Shown: one piece after another, positions 43,782 to 53,409 of the stretch | Position numbering within the stretch: the stretch's first letter is position 1 | Layout: every line of letters begins with the position of its first letter | DNA from: CAYPHA01 sp964410215 | GTDB lineage: Bacteria; Calditrichota; Calditrichia; Calditrichales; CAYPHA01 | Length of the DNA: 64,000 nucleotides | Direction of reading: 5' to 3' | Assembly (NCBI GenBank): GCA_964410215.1 | Contig: CAYPHA010000014.1 | Coordinates: 13,983 to 77,982, forward strand | Program-made: the position numbers and the translations under genes | Notes under the pieces: generated by a model | Database searches by the model: none | What the model saw: the letters and a program-made list of their open reading frames with translations, nothing else | What the model was told of the DNA's origin: nothing

Positions 43782-45602
43782 ATGGTTGATACAACAAAAA
43801 TAAATATGAACGAGCCGGTTATCCGGTTAAAAGGTTCCTTACCCAAAGTGGGTATACGGCCGGTAATTGACGGCCGTCGTAAAGGGGTACGGGAATCTCT
43901 CGAAGATCAAACCATGAATATGGCCCGGTCGGCGGCAAAGTTGATAACAGATAATCTGCGCCATTCCAGCGGCATGCCTGTGGAATGTGTCATTGCTGAT
44001 AGCACCATCGGCGGGGTTGCCGAAGCGGCTGCCTGCGCTGAAAAATTTGCACGTGAAGGTGTTGCCGTTTCGTTAACTGTTACACCCTGCTGGTGTTACG
44101 GGACAGAGGTGATGGATATGGACCCCTTGATACCGAAAGCCGTATGGGGCTTCAACGGAACGGAACGGCCCGGTGCGGTATATCTGGCGGCAGCCCTTGC
44201 CGGTTACAGTCAGAAAGGATTGCCTACATTTGGTATTTATGGACGGGAAGTACAGGATAGCGATGACACGTCCATTCCTGACGATGTAAAAGATAAAATA
44301 CTGAATTTCGTTAAAGCCGGCCTTGCCGTCGGCGAGATGCGCGGGAAATCCTACCTGGCCATTGGCGGGGTTTCCATGGGTATTGCCGGATCTATCGTTG
44401 ATCAGAATTTTTTTCAGGATTATCTTGGCATGCGCAATGAAACGGTGGACATGTCCGAAATTATCCGCCGCCTGGAAGAAGGCATTTATGATAAGGAAGA
44501 ATTTGAGCAGGCACTCGAGTGGGTAAAAGAATACTGTAAAGCAGGTGAGGATGTCAATAAACCGGAAGAACAGGCTTCCAGGGAACGGAAGGACTGGGAA
44601 TGGGAAACGGTTATAAAAATGGCCATGATCGCCCGTGATTTGATGGTAGGAAATCCGAAGCTGGCCGAAATGGGTTTTGTTGAAGAATCGATGGGACATA
44701 ATGCGATCGCTTCCGGTTTCCAGGGACAGCGGAGCTGGACCGATCATTTCCCGAACGGCGATTTCCTGGAAGCGATGCTGAATTCGTCCTTTGACTGGAA
44801 CGGCATTCGTGAATCATACGTCGTAGCGACAGAGAATGACGCGCTGAACGGTGTTTCCATGCTGTTCGGACACCTTCTGACCGGCACAGCACAGATATTT
44901 TCTGATGTCAGGACTTACTGGAGTCCGGAATCCGTAAAAAGGGTTACCGGGAAAAGTCTGACCGGTAAAGCCGCCAAAGGTATTATTCATTTGATTAATT
45001 CCGGATCTACCTGCCTGGATGGTTCGGGCCGCCAGAAGCAAAATGGTAAATCGGTTATGAAACCGTTCTGGGATATTACATCTGAAGAGGTGAAAGCCTG
45101 TCTGGATGCCACCAGATGGTGCCCGGCTGAACAGGAATATTTCCGCGGCGGTGGTTTCTCTTCGCAATTTCTGACGGAGGGTGAAATGCCGGTGACTATG
45201 TCGCGTATTAACCTGATAAAAGGTATCGGACCGGTTATGCAGATCGCTGAAGGTTATACGGTGGACCTGCCGGAAGATGTACACAAAAAACTGGATGAGA
45301 GAACAAGCCCAACCTGGCCGACGACCTGGTTTGCACCCAATGTAACCGGGGAAGGGGCATTCCGGGATGTGTACACGGTGATGGCTAACTGGGGTGCTAA
45401 TCATGGTGCGATCAGCTATGGCCATATCGGTGATCAGCTGATTACACTGGCGGCGATGCTGCGTATTCCTGTTAATATGCATAATGTTGACGAAAAACGC
45501 ATTTTCCGGCCGTCAGCCTGGAACGCTTTTGGAACAGCAGATCCGGAAGGGGCCGATTACAGGGCCTGTGCGAATTTTGGTCCCCTGTATAACAAAAGAT
45601 AA
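43782..45602 (+). CDS. fucI: L-fucose isomerase
   Basis: L-fucose isomerase (EC 5.3.1.25), 606 residues, near the E. coli length of 591. It converts L-fucose to L-fuculose, and often D-arabinose to D-ribulose. Recognisable: KVGIRPVIDGRRKGVRESLE, MGIAGSIVDQNFFQDYLGMR, the metal-ligand glutamate in VVATENDALNG and the second in the GDFLEAMLNSSFDWNG region, and RTYWSPESVKRVTG. It works in the cytoplasm as a hexamer with manganese. It anchors the substrate assignment of the whole cluster as L-fucose. AAAGG stands before the ATG. Confidence 0.97.
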   Translation: MVDTTKINMNEPVIRLKGSLPKVGIRPVIDGRRKGVRESLEDQTMNMARSAAKLITDNLRHSSGMPVECVIADSTIGGVAEAAACAEKFAREGVAVSLTVTPCWCYGTEVMDMDPLIPKAVWGFNGTERPGAVYLAAALAGYSQKGLPTFGIYGREVQDSDDTSIPDDVKDKILNFVKAGLAVGEMRGKSYLAIGGVSMGIAGSIVDQNFFQDYLGMRNETVDMSEIIRRLEEGIYDKEEFEQALEWVKEYCKAGEDVNKPEEQASRERKDWEWETVIKMAMIARDLMVGNPKLAEMGFVEESMGHNAIASGFQGQRSWTDHFPNGDFLEAMLNSSFDWNGIRESYVVATENDALNGVSMLFGHLLTGTAQIFSDVRTYWSPESVKRVTGKSLTGKAAKGIIHLINSGSTCLDGSGRQKQNGKSVMKPFWDITSEEVKACLDATRWCPAEQEYFRGGGFSSQFLTEGEMPVTMSRINLIKGIGPVMQIAEGYTVDLPEDVHKKLDERTSPTWPTTWFAPNVTGEGAFRDVYTVMANWGANHGAISYGHIGDQLITLAAMLRIPVNMHNVDEKRIFRPSAWNAFGTADPEGADYRACANFGPLYNKR

Positions 45603-45638
45603 ATCTGGATCGTAATAGAATTCCGGAAAGCATATTCG

Positions 45639-46364
45639 ATGAAAATATCGCTGTTTATTCCCTGTTTGTCTGAACATCTGTATCCGGATGCCGCGCTTTC
45701 CATAGTAAAGATTTTTCGTCATCTCGGACACGAGGTGGAATACGTGGAAAATCAGACCTGCTGTGGGCAGCCGGCATTTAATTCCGGGTATCGTAAAGAA
45801 GCGCTGGGAGCGGCTGAGCATTTTATCCGTTTGTTCGGTGATAAAGAATACATTGTCGCTCCCTCCGGCTCCTGCGTGACGATGGTGCGTGTTTTTTACG
45901 ATGAATTAAAAGTGAATCCTTCACTGCAGCCTGCCCTGGATAACCTTAAACCACGGATATTTGAATTCACTGAATTTGTTGTCGACGTGCTCGGTGTGGA
46001 AGACCTGGGTGGAAAATCAGATATGAACGTCACGTATCATGATTCCTGTCACCTGGCCCGGGAATTGGGTGTCCGTGAGCAACCACGCCGTCTGATCCGT
46101 TCCGTTAAAGGTGCTCATTTTATCGAAATGCAACAGCCGGATATCTGCTGTGGCTTTGGCGGTACCTTTTCTTACAAGGTTAAAGATGTTTCGATAGCCA
46201 TGGTGGCACGTAAATGTGACTATATCGAACAGAGCGGGGCCGATATCTGTCTGGGCGCGGATTCCAGTTGCCTGATGAACATTGAAGGGTATCTGCGGAA
46301 ACATAACAAAAAACAGAAAACCATGCATATTGCCGATTTCCTGGCTCAAAGCATGTCATTGTAA
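45639..46364 (+). CDS. lutA: LutA-type lactate utilisation protein (CCG-domain)
   Basis: Cysteine-rich (CCG domain) protein of 241 residues, first subunit of the LutABC complex that oxidises L-lactate to pyruvate. Two CCG units are present: ENQTCCGQPAFNSGY near residue 45 and QPDICCGFGGTFSYK near residue 170, with CHLAREL between. Such units bind iron-sulfur clusters in the LutA/GlpC/HdrB group. Order lutA-lutB-lutC, small gaps and their site inside a fucose cluster say that lactate is a product of this pathway. Confidence 0.92.
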   Translation: MKISLFIPCLSEHLYPDAALSIVKIFRHLGHEVEYVENQTCCGQPAFNSGYRKEALGAAEHFIRLFGDKEYIVAPSGSCVTMVRVFYDELKVNPSLQPALDNLKPRIFEFTEFVVDVLGVEDLGGKSDMNVTYHDSCHLARELGVREQPRRLIRSVKGAHFIEMQQPDICCGFGGTFSYKVKDVSIAMVARKCDYIEQSGADICLGADSSCLMNIEGYLRKHNKKQKTMHIADFLAQSMSL

Positions 46365-46388
46365 CAGTACCGGGAGTGAACACATTTG

Positions 46389-47792
46389 ATGCACAGTTCT
46401 CCGGAACATACGAAAGCGTATATTAAAGAAGCTCTTTCCGACCGCCGTCTGCGGGATGCTGTACTGAAAGCGACAACGTCATCCGTGGACACGCGTCAAC
46501 AGAGGGTCGATGAGATCCCTTACTGGGAAGAACTGCGTTACAAAGCGCATGCCGTCAAGCGCGATGTAATGGACAACCTGGCCGGTTACCTCGAACAATT
46601 CGAGGAAAATTGTACCCATAACGGTATAAAAGTGCACTGGGTTCAGGATAGCGAAGAGGCGCGGAAGGTCATTCTCAAACTGGCAGCGGACAATGATGTT
46701 AAAAAAATCGTTAAATCCAAGTCGCTGACTACAGAGGAAATCCATCTGAACGACGCCCTGATTGAAAATGGTATCGAAACACTGGAAACAGATCTTGGTG
46801 AATATATCGTCCAGTTGAAAGAGCAGATTCCATCCCACCTGATTATTCCGGCTATGCATCTCAGCAAGAAGGATGTGGGTGAATTGTTTGCCGAAAAGCT
46901 GGGTATTCCATATACGGAAGATCCTGTGGAATTGCTGCGGGTGGCCCGGGGGAAACTGCGCGAGAATTTTCTGGAAGCCGATATGGGGATTTCCGGTGTC
47001 AATTATGCGATTGCCGATTCGGGTACCTTCTGTATCGTGGAAAATGAGGCGAATGCCCATCTGACCATTTCCCTGCCGAGGATTCATGTGGCTGTCATGG
47101 GCATCGAAAAACTGATTCCCGACCTCGAATCACTGGCTCTCTTCCTGAAACTTTTACCGGTCAGTGCCACTTCTCAGAAGTCATCAACTTATGTTAACTT
47201 CGTCGGTGGCATACCCCGTGATCGGTATGGTGAAGGCCCGGAAGAAGTGCATATCATACTGCTGGATAACGGACGGTCAAAAATTCTACAAGACCCGGAG
47301 CTCCGGGAAACGCTGTTCTGCCTGCGTTGCGGGGCCTGTCTCAATGCCTGTCCCGTTTACCACCAGATCGGTGGTCATGCCTATGGCTGGCATTACATGG
47401 GACCCATCGGGATCACCCTGATTCCGCAATTTCTGGGAGAAGCGGAAGGAAAGCATGCCCCTTATCTGTCCACTCTGTGCGGTGCCTGTTTCGATGCCTG
47501 TCCGGTTCGTATTAATATACCACACCATCTTCTGAAGCTGAGAAACAACGTGGTGGAAAAGGGCAGAACAACGTTTTTTGAGAAAGCCGGCATGGCCCTG
47601 TGGGGTAAACTGGTACAAAGTCCGCTTATGTACCGTATGGCCACATGGTTCCCGGGAAAACTGCAGCAACTGCTTCCGCAGAATAAGTCGATACCGGTAC
47701 CGGGATATAACAAAGAAAGGGCGCTGGGGCAGTTTGACAGCAAGGGATTCCGCCGCCGGTTTAAAGAAATGGAAAAACGCGATGAAGGATAG
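46389..47792 (+). CDS. lutB: LutB-type lactate utilisation iron-sulfur protein
   Basis: Iron-sulfur subunit of LutABC, 467 residues. The LUD-domain part covers the first 300 residues (KKIVKSKSLTTEEIHLND, SGVNYAIADSGTFCIVENE). Two ferredoxin-type motifs follow, CLRCGACLNACPVY near residue 311 and LCGACFDACPV near residue 364, and the usual C-terminal region is present. The ATG at 46389 was chosen over a TTG three bases earlier; GGGAG lies upstream. The lutC gene starts within its last 11 bases, a sign of coupled translation. Confidence 0.94.
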   Translation: MHSSPEHTKAYIKEALSDRRLRDAVLKATTSSVDTRQQRVDEIPYWEELRYKAHAVKRDVMDNLAGYLEQFEENCTHNGIKVHWVQDSEEARKVILKLAADNDVKKIVKSKSLTTEEIHLNDALIENGIETLETDLGEYIVQLKEQIPSHLIIPAMHLSKKDVGELFAEKLGIPYTEDPVELLRVARGKLRENFLEADMGISGVNYAIADSGTFCIVENEANAHLTISLPRIHVAVMGIEKLIPDLESLALFLKLLPVSATSQKSSTYVNFVGGIPRDRYGEGPEEVHIILLDNGRSKILQDPELRETLFCLRCGACLNACPVYHQIGGHAYGWHYMGPIGITLIPQFLGEAEGKHAPYLSTLCGACFDACPVRINIPHHLLKLRNNVVEKGRTTFFEKAGMALWGKLVQSPLMYRMATWFPGKLQQLLPQNKSIPVPGYNKERALGQFDSKGFRRRFKEMEKRDEG

Positions 47793-48468
47793 TCGAACAC
47801 AGATTCTGAATCGTATACGGGAAGCGACCAAAAGCCCGTCAAACCTGCCGGATTTGCCGGAAGGTACAGAACGGAAGCTGCAGGAAAAGCGGAAAGCGGT
47901 TACACCGGATACGTTGGAAGAACGGGTCCATCAATTTCAGATCGAACTCGAAGCGCTCTCTGCTGAATTTTTTCTTTTGCCTGACTACCGTGAAATCAGT
48001 ATAAAAATAAAAGAAATTCTCGAACAGTCTTCTTACAGTTCCCTTGCTTTTGCAGATAATTCCGATTGTCGCCGCGTTGCAGAAACCATTGCGGAAGGCG
48101 GGGGAAACCTTACACTGTTCAATGCGGTTAAGCTGGACTATCCCGATCGGAAATATGAATTGGCGGAAGTCCCCGCCGGTCTGGTGAAGGCTTCCTATGC
48201 CGTGGCTGATATCGGTTCGCTTGTTTTTCCCTATGATGACAACGGAACCTCGCTGGTTCATTTTTTACCTGACTGTATTTTCGCCATCGTTGAAAAACAA
48301 CATCTTGTATCCAGTCAGTTTGAACTCTTTGAACGCATGGATCCTGAAAAGGCGAAAAATATGGTTTTCGTAGCGGGCCCAAGCCGCACGGCGGATATAG
48401 AAAAAGTTCTGGTCCTGGGGGCGCACGGACCACGAAGATTCGTCGTTTTCATGATCGATAATTCTTAA
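47782..48468 (+). CDS. lutC: LutC-type lactate utilisation protein (LUD domain)
   Basis: LUD-domain protein of 228 residues, third subunit of LutABC. Seen: the helical N-terminus (TQILNRIREATKS), KASYAVADIGSLVFPYDDNGTS and the ending PSRTADIEKVLVLGAHGPRRFVVF, where the family has its conserved GP-P signature. It overlaps lutB by 11 bases. The ATG at 47782 follows GGAAAAA; a longer frame reading upstream runs through lutB and is not the real start. With LutAB it would pass electrons from L-lactate to the respiratory chain. Confidence 0.92.
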   Translation: MKDSRTQILNRIREATKSPSNLPDLPEGTERKLQEKRKAVTPDTLEERVHQFQIELEALSAEFFLLPDYREISIKIKEILEQSSYSSLAFADNSDCRRVAETIAEGGGNLTLFNAVKLDYPDRKYELAEVPAGLVKASYAVADIGSLVFPYDDNGTSLVHFLPDCIFAIVEKQHLVSSQFELFERMDPEKAKNMVFVAGPSRTADIEKVLVLGAHGPRRFVVFMIDNS

Positions 48469-48482
48469 ATCAGGGGAGATCT

Positions 48483-49967
48483 ATGTCTTTCTCAAAATAT
48501 CTGGCATTTGATTTTGGAGCAGAGAGCGGACGCGCCATATTGGGTGTTATGGAGAATGGTAAATTAAAGCTGGAAGAGCTGCACCGTTTTCCGAACCGCC
48601 AGGTGTCTGTGAACGGACGCGTTTACTGGGATATCCTTTATCTTTTTGATGAACTGAAAAAGGGGCTTGGTGTCGCTGCCCGGGCCGGCCATACGGATAT
48701 CAGAAGTATCGGTGTGGATACCTGGGGGGTTGATTTCGGACTGATCGACCGGGCCGGCCATCTGATCGGTAATCCGGTTGCCTATCGTGACGCCCGAACC
48801 GATGGAATGATGGAAAAGGTTTTCAAGAAAATGTCCCGTGAAGATATCTATCATATCACCGGAATTCAGTTCATGCAATTGAATACCATTTTTCAATTGT
48901 ACAGTATGGTCGACGAAAAGAATCCGCAACTGGAGATCGCCGATAAGCTCCTGTTCATGCCGGACTTGTTTAACTATCTTCTGACCGGAAATGCAACAGC
49001 TGAATACACGATTGCTTCGACCTCCCAGCTGCTGGATGCACAGAAAAGAGAATGGGCCGAACCGGTTTTCCGGGCACTGGATCTGCCGCTGGAAATCATG
49101 CCGGCTGTTCGTGCGCCCGGTTTGAAGGCAGGATCCCTTCTGGAGGACATCGCTCTGGAAACAGGTATGCCACGGATCGATGTGTATGCTCCGGCTGGAC
49201 ATGACACGGCCTGTGCCGTTGCTGCGGTCCCTGCGGAACCCGGTAATTGGGCTTACCTGAGCTCCGGCACCTGGTCACTTCTGGGTATTGAAACGGACAA
49301 ACCCGTCATCAATGACCACTCCCTGGCATTCGGCGTCACGAATGAGGGCGGTGTGAATGGTAAAATTCGCTTGTTACGTAATATTATGGGGATGTGGCTG
49401 CTTGAAAGAAGTCGTGATGTTTGGATCGATAAGGGGATGAATGCAGACTATGATTATCTGATTTCAAAAGCGGAAGAAGCAGAACCTTTCCGGTGTATGA
49501 TTAATCCGGACGATCACCTTTTTCTGAACCCGCCCGATATGGAAGAGGCTATTACCGGCTATTGTACACGGACGGGACAACCTTCGCCATCAGGTACAGG
49601 CGGGGTGGTGCGTTGTATTCTGGAAAGTCTGGCCATGAAATACCGGTTTGTGCTGGAAAATATTAGCCGGCTGCGTTCGGCACCACTGGAACGTTTGCAT
49701 ATCGTTGGCGGTGGTTCCAAAAATAAAATACTTAACCGGTTTATCGCCGACGCGACGGGAATGACGGTGATAACCGGTCCGCAGGAGGGGACGGCCATCG
49801 GAAATATTATGCTTCAGGCCATCGCGAACGGAGACATTAATGATTTGAATGAAGCCCGGAAAATTGTCGCCCGATCATTTGAAACTGAAACATTTCATCC
49901 CGGCGACCAGACAGGATGGAATCAACAGTACGATCGGGCAAAAAAGCTGTTTGAGGGAAAGGAATAA
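48483..49967 (+). CDS. FGGY-family L-fuculokinase/L-rhamnulokinase
   Basis: Carbohydrate kinase of 494 residues, of the RhaB-like branch: the first ATP-binding block AFDFGAESGRAILG, GVDTWGVDFGLID, GHDTACAVAAVPAEPGNWAYLSSGTWSLLG and HIVGGGSKNKILNRFIADATG. It phosphorylates L-fuculose or L-rhamnulose at C1. The branch is named for rhamnulose, but in this setting between fucose isomerase and fucose mutarotase the substrate is most likely L-fuculose; dual use is possible. The product goes to the class II aldolase in the compartment. AGGGGAG precedes the ATG. Confidence 0.92.
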   Translation: MSFSKYLAFDFGAESGRAILGVMENGKLKLEELHRFPNRQVSVNGRVYWDILYLFDELKKGLGVAARAGHTDIRSIGVDTWGVDFGLIDRAGHLIGNPVAYRDARTDGMMEKVFKKMSREDIYHITGIQFMQLNTIFQLYSMVDEKNPQLEIADKLLFMPDLFNYLLTGNATAEYTIASTSQLLDAQKREWAEPVFRALDLPLEIMPAVRAPGLKAGSLLEDIALETGMPRIDVYAPAGHDTACAVAAVPAEPGNWAYLSSGTWSLLGIETDKPVINDHSLAFGVTNEGGVNGKIRLLRNIMGMWLLERSRDVWIDKGMNADYDYLISKAEEAEPFRCMINPDDHLFLNPPDMEEAITGYCTRTGQPSPSGTGGVVRCILESLAMKYRFVLENISRLRSAPLERLHIVGGGSKNKILNRFIADATGMTVITGPQEGTAIGNIMLQAIANGDINDLNEARKIVARSFETETFHPGDQTGWNQQYDRAKKLFEGKE

Positions 49968-49969
49968 CC

Positions 49970-50401
49970 ATGTTACGAGGCATATCACCGCTATTGAGTC
50001 CGGAATTGTTATCCATATTATACCGCATGGGACACGGGGATGAAATTGTTCTGGCGGATGCCCATTTTCCGGGGGAAACGTTTAATGAAACGGTCATTCG
50101 CGCAGACGGTTTGAAAATACCGGATTTACTGGAGGCCATTCTTCCTCTGATTCCGCCCGATACCTATGTGGATGCCGCTATTGCCATGATGGATGCCGTA
50201 CCGGGAGATACCCTGGATCCCGCTGTCGAACAGGCGTACCGTGTTCCAATTGCGAAGCACTGGGGAGAGAAAGATGATATTGAACGTATAGAACGCTTTG
50301 CCTTTTATGAAAGGGCTCGTTCGGCTTTTGCCGTTGTGATGACGGGGGAAACGGCTAAATATGGTAATATTATTCTTAAAAAAGGTGTCATACAGTTGTA
50401 A
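49970..50401 (+). CDS. fucU: L-fucose mutarotase
   Basis: RbsD/FucU-family protein of 143 residues that interconverts the alpha and beta anomers of L-fucose. Motifs: MGHGDEIVLADAHFP with the catalytic histidine region, and ERFAFYERARSAFAVVMTGETAKYGN, where the family has the substrate-binding tyrosine. It starts two bases after the kinase stop, so it is co-translated. Anomer balance speeds both isomerisation and the dehydrogenase route of the next gene. Confidence 0.95.
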   Translation: MLRGISPLLSPELLSILYRMGHGDEIVLADAHFPGETFNETVIRADGLKIPDLLEAILPLIPPDTYVDAAIAMMDAVPGDTLDPAVEQAYRVPIAKHWGEKDDIERIERFAFYERARSAFAVVMTGETAKYGNIILKKGVIQL

Positions 50402-50416
50402 ACAGAAAAGGATACG

Positions 50417-51457
50417 ATGCGCTATACTTCATTGAAAAAAACGGGTTTACGTATACCTGCGATTATATTCGGTACCAGCTGCCTTGGTAATCTGTATGAA
50501 GCCCTTGACGACGAAGTTAAATTGAAGACACTGGAAGAAATGTTTGCGAATATGGATGATCAGGTTGTCCTGGACAGCGCCGGTAAATATGGGGCCGGTC
50601 TTGCTCTTGAAGTAATCGGTTCAGGCTTGCAATCACTTGGCGTTCAGCCTGAGCAGGTGATCATCAGCAACAAACTCGGCTGGTATCATGTGCCACTGCA
50701 AACACCGGAGCCGACGTTCGAACCCGGTGTATGGAAAGGTATCGGGCACGATGCCGTTCAAAAGATCAGTTACCGGGGCATTCTCGAATGCTGGGAACAG
50801 GGGTGTGAATTATTAGGCGATCAGTATGTGCCACAGATGGTGTCGGTTCATGATCCCGATGAATATCTCGCTGCTACTGAAAATACACGGGAACGCAAAA
50901 ACCGGTTTTCAGATATAATTGATGCCTATCACGCCCTGATCGCGTTGCGGGATAAAAATGAAACAAAGGCCGTCGGTGTCGGGGCGAAAGACTGGAAAAC
51001 CATTCGTGAAATCCGCTCCCATGTCGATCTGGACTGGGTCATGTTTGCCAATAGCCTGACAATATACAGTCATCCCGATGAGCTTATGCTGTTCATTGAA
51101 GAATTACATAGGGACGGGATCGGTGTTGTGAATTCAGCTGTATTTCATGCCGGATTCCTTACAGGTGGGAAATATTTTGATTACAGGATTGTAAACAGGG
51201 AGGCCGAAACGGATAAACCGCTATTCGAATGGAGAGACCGGTTCTTTACCATATGCGAGGAATATGGTGTCAAACCGGCCGAAGCCTGTGTGCAGTTTGC
51301 GATCAGCCATCCTGCAGTGATGAGTATTGCGCTGAACACCAGCAAACCGGAACGAATCCTTCAGAACATTCGTCTTGTCTCTGCGGCGATTCCCGGCGGT
51401 TTCTGGCAGGCAATGAAAACCGAAGGACTCATTTCCGGGGACTATGCTTATGTATGA
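50417..51457 (+). CDS. Aldo/keto reductase, probable L-fucose dehydrogenase
   Basis: Aldo/keto reductase of 346 residues with the catalytic set Asp-Tyr-Lys-His in order: DSAGKYG, SNKLGW, SVHDPDEY. It resembles the D-threo-aldose 1-dehydrogenase / L-fucose dehydrogenase group, which oxidises fucose to fuconolactone with NAD(P). This agrees with the mutarotase just before it and a fuconolactonase-like gene just after it. A role in reducing lactaldehyde is a less likely alternative. Confidence 0.85.
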   Translation: MRYTSLKKTGLRIPAIIFGTSCLGNLYEALDDEVKLKTLEEMFANMDDQVVLDSAGKYGAGLALEVIGSGLQSLGVQPEQVIISNKLGWYHVPLQTPEPTFEPGVWKGIGHDAVQKISYRGILECWEQGCELLGDQYVPQMVSVHDPDEYLAATENTRERKNRFSDIIDAYHALIALRDKNETKAVGVGAKDWKTIREIRSHVDLDWVMFANSLTIYSHPDELMLFIEELHRDGIGVVNSAVFHAGFLTGGKYFDYRIVNREAETDKPLFEWRDRFFTICEEYGVKPAEACVQFAISHPAVMSIALNTSKPERILQNIRLVSAAIPGGFWQAMKTEGLISGDYAYV

Positions 51458-51478
51458 CCCTTGCCGGTACCGTATGTT

Positions 51479-52321
51479 ATGAAAATTGATGCGCATCAGC
51501 ATTTCTGGCACTATTCCCCAGAGGAATACGGCTGGATCGATGAAAACATGCAGGCATTGAAACGGGATTATCTTCCGGTGGACCTTGAATCGGTCATTTC
51601 AGCGAATGGAATATCCGGAACGGTTGCCGTGCAGGCACGCCAGACCATACGGGAAACCGAATGGCTGCTCTCACTGGCAAAAAACTGTCCCTTTATAAAA
51701 GGCGTGGTCGGCTGGTTTGATTTATGTAGCAGTGCATTAGATGACCAATTAGGCCGTTTTAGTGAGGAAAGCAGTCTTGTCGGTGTCCGCCATGTGGTGC
51801 AGGATGAAGCGGATGACCGGTTCATGCTTCGTGATACATTTATAAAAGGTATGGAAACACTGGGCAGATATAATCTGGCTTATGATATTCTCGTCATCCC
51901 GAAGCAGTTGCCTGCTGCCATCGAGCTGGTGAGGCGGTTTCCAGGACAGCGTTTTATCCTGGATCATATTGCAAAACCACCGATCAGGGATCAAAAAACC
52001 GAACCCTGGGCGGAGCGGATCGGGGAATTGGCCTCTTTTTCCAATGTCACCTGTAAAGTTTCCGGGATGGTCACCGAAGCGGATTGGACAGGATGGAAAC
52101 CGGAGCATTTTACTCCCTATCTGGATGTTATTTTTAAACATTTTGGCGCTGAACGTACCCTGTTCGGAAGCGACTGGCCGGTATGTACCCTCGCCGGATC
52201 CTATACAGATGTGCAGAATATTGTCATGTCGTATTTGAACGATACCGGCTGTACGGTGGAAGATATCGATAAGGTCCTCGGTGGCAATGCCCTGAAAATA
52301 TATAATTTGAATCCGGAATAA
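51479..52321 (+). CDS. Amidohydrolase, probable L-fuconolactonase
   Basis: Amidohydrolase-2-type protein of 280 residues with the metal motif DAHQHFW at the start, the strand-8 aspartate in LFGSDWPVC and the histidine in ILDHIAKPP. The group (COG3618) includes the L-fucono-1,5-lactonase that opens L-fuconolactone to L-fuconate. The start is the ATG at 51479; a TTG at 51461 in frame would add six residues. Neither has a clear ribosome binding site, so it may be translated by coupling to the gene 22 bases upstream. Confidence 0.86.
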   Translation: MKIDAHQHFWHYSPEEYGWIDENMQALKRDYLPVDLESVISANGISGTVAVQARQTIRETEWLLSLAKNCPFIKGVVGWFDLCSSALDDQLGRFSEESSLVGVRHVVQDEADDRFMLRDTFIKGMETLGRYNLAYDILVIPKQLPAAIELVRRFPGQRFILDHIAKPPIRDQKTEPWAERIGELASFSNVTCKVSGMVTEADWTGWKPEHFTPYLDVIFKHFGAERTLFGSDWPVCTLAGSYTDVQNIVMSYLNDTGCTVEDIDKVLGGNALKIYNLNPE

Positions 52322-52336
52322 TCCCATGAGGCTGAA

Positions 52337-53356
52337 ATGAAAGCAGTTCAAATAACAGAACCGGGCAATATTACAGTTATTGATATACCGGAACCGGTAT
52401 GCGGTCCGGAAGACGTCATTATCGATATCCGTTACGTGGGACTCTGCGGAAGTGATCTGAATATTTATCGCGGACTCATGCCGCTTGTTAAATATCCCCG
52501 GATTCCGGGACATGAAATAAGCGGAACCGTTATGGAAAAAGGCGAAAAAGTGCCGTCCAGTATTCATAAAGGCGATCAGGTCACCGTGTCTCCTTATACC
52601 AACTGTGGTATGTGTCCGGCATGCCGTATCGGAAGGACGAATACCTGCGTCAATAACCAGACACTGGGTGTACAGCGGGACGGAGGGTTGACGGAAAGAC
52701 TGGCTATACATTTCAGTAAGGTCAGCAGAAGTGATACGCTCACCCTGCAGGAACTGGCACTGGTTGAACCGTTAAGCGTCGGTTACCATGCGGCCAACCG
52801 CGGTCAGGTTTCCGAGGCGGACACGGTGCTGGTTCTGGGTTGCGGCACGATCGGAATGGGCGCCATCGTGGCCAGTGTACGCAAGGGAGCCCGGGTTATC
52901 GCCGTAGATATCGATGATTCCAAACTGCAGCGTGTACGGAAATTTGGTGTGGATCATACATTTAATTCCGCGGCCGTTGATATTCGTGAAACAATAATGA
53001 ATCTGACCGGTGATGAAGGTGTCACGGTTGCTGTCGAAGCAGCCGGTTTACCGGCAACGTGCCGGCTGGCCGTCGGTTTGACCGCTTTTGCCGGACGGGT
53101 TGTTTTCATTGGATACAGTAAGGAAGAAGTATGCTTCGATACGCAACAGTTTGTCAAAAAGGAACTCAATTTATACGGATCCAGAAATGCATTGCATGTC
53201 TTTCCTGCTGTCATCCGGATGCTTGAAAAGCGGGATAAACCTTTTACTGATCTGATATCAGAAACGTATCCGTTTCATGATACGTGTAAAGCACTGGACC
53301 ACTGGCAGTCGAATACGGAAATGATTTCTAAAATACTTATCGACATTAAATCCTGA
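52337..53356 (+). CDS. Zinc-type alcohol dehydrogenase
   Basis: Medium-chain dehydrogenase of 339 residues with a catalytic zinc site (GLCGSD, GHEISG), a structural zinc loop (CGMCPACRIGRTNTC) and the NAD-binding LGCGTIGMG. It resembles sorbitol and L-threonine dehydrogenases. In this cluster it could oxidise a later intermediate of the oxidative fucose route (2-keto-3-deoxy-L-fuconate) or reduce L-lactaldehyde to 1,2-propanediol. The order after the lactonase favours the first. The true reaction cannot be fixed from sequence. Confidence 0.85.
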   Translation: MKAVQITEPGNITVIDIPEPVCGPEDVIIDIRYVGLCGSDLNIYRGLMPLVKYPRIPGHEISGTVMEKGEKVPSSIHKGDQVTVSPYTNCGMCPACRIGRTNTCVNNQTLGVQRDGGLTERLAIHFSKVSRSDTLTLQELALVEPLSVGYHAANRGQVSEADTVLVLGCGTIGMGAIVASVRKGARVIAVDIDDSKLQRVRKFGVDHTFNSAAVDIRETIMNLTGDEGVTVAVEAAGLPATCRLAVGLTAFAGRVVFIGYSKEEVCFDTQQFVKKELNLYGSRNALHVFPAVIRMLEKRDKPFTDLISETYPFHDTCKALDHWQSNTEMISKILIDIKS

Positions 53357-53409
53357 ATTCATTATATACTTCAAAGCATTGCAGACCATTTAACGTAAAG
53401 GACCAACTT

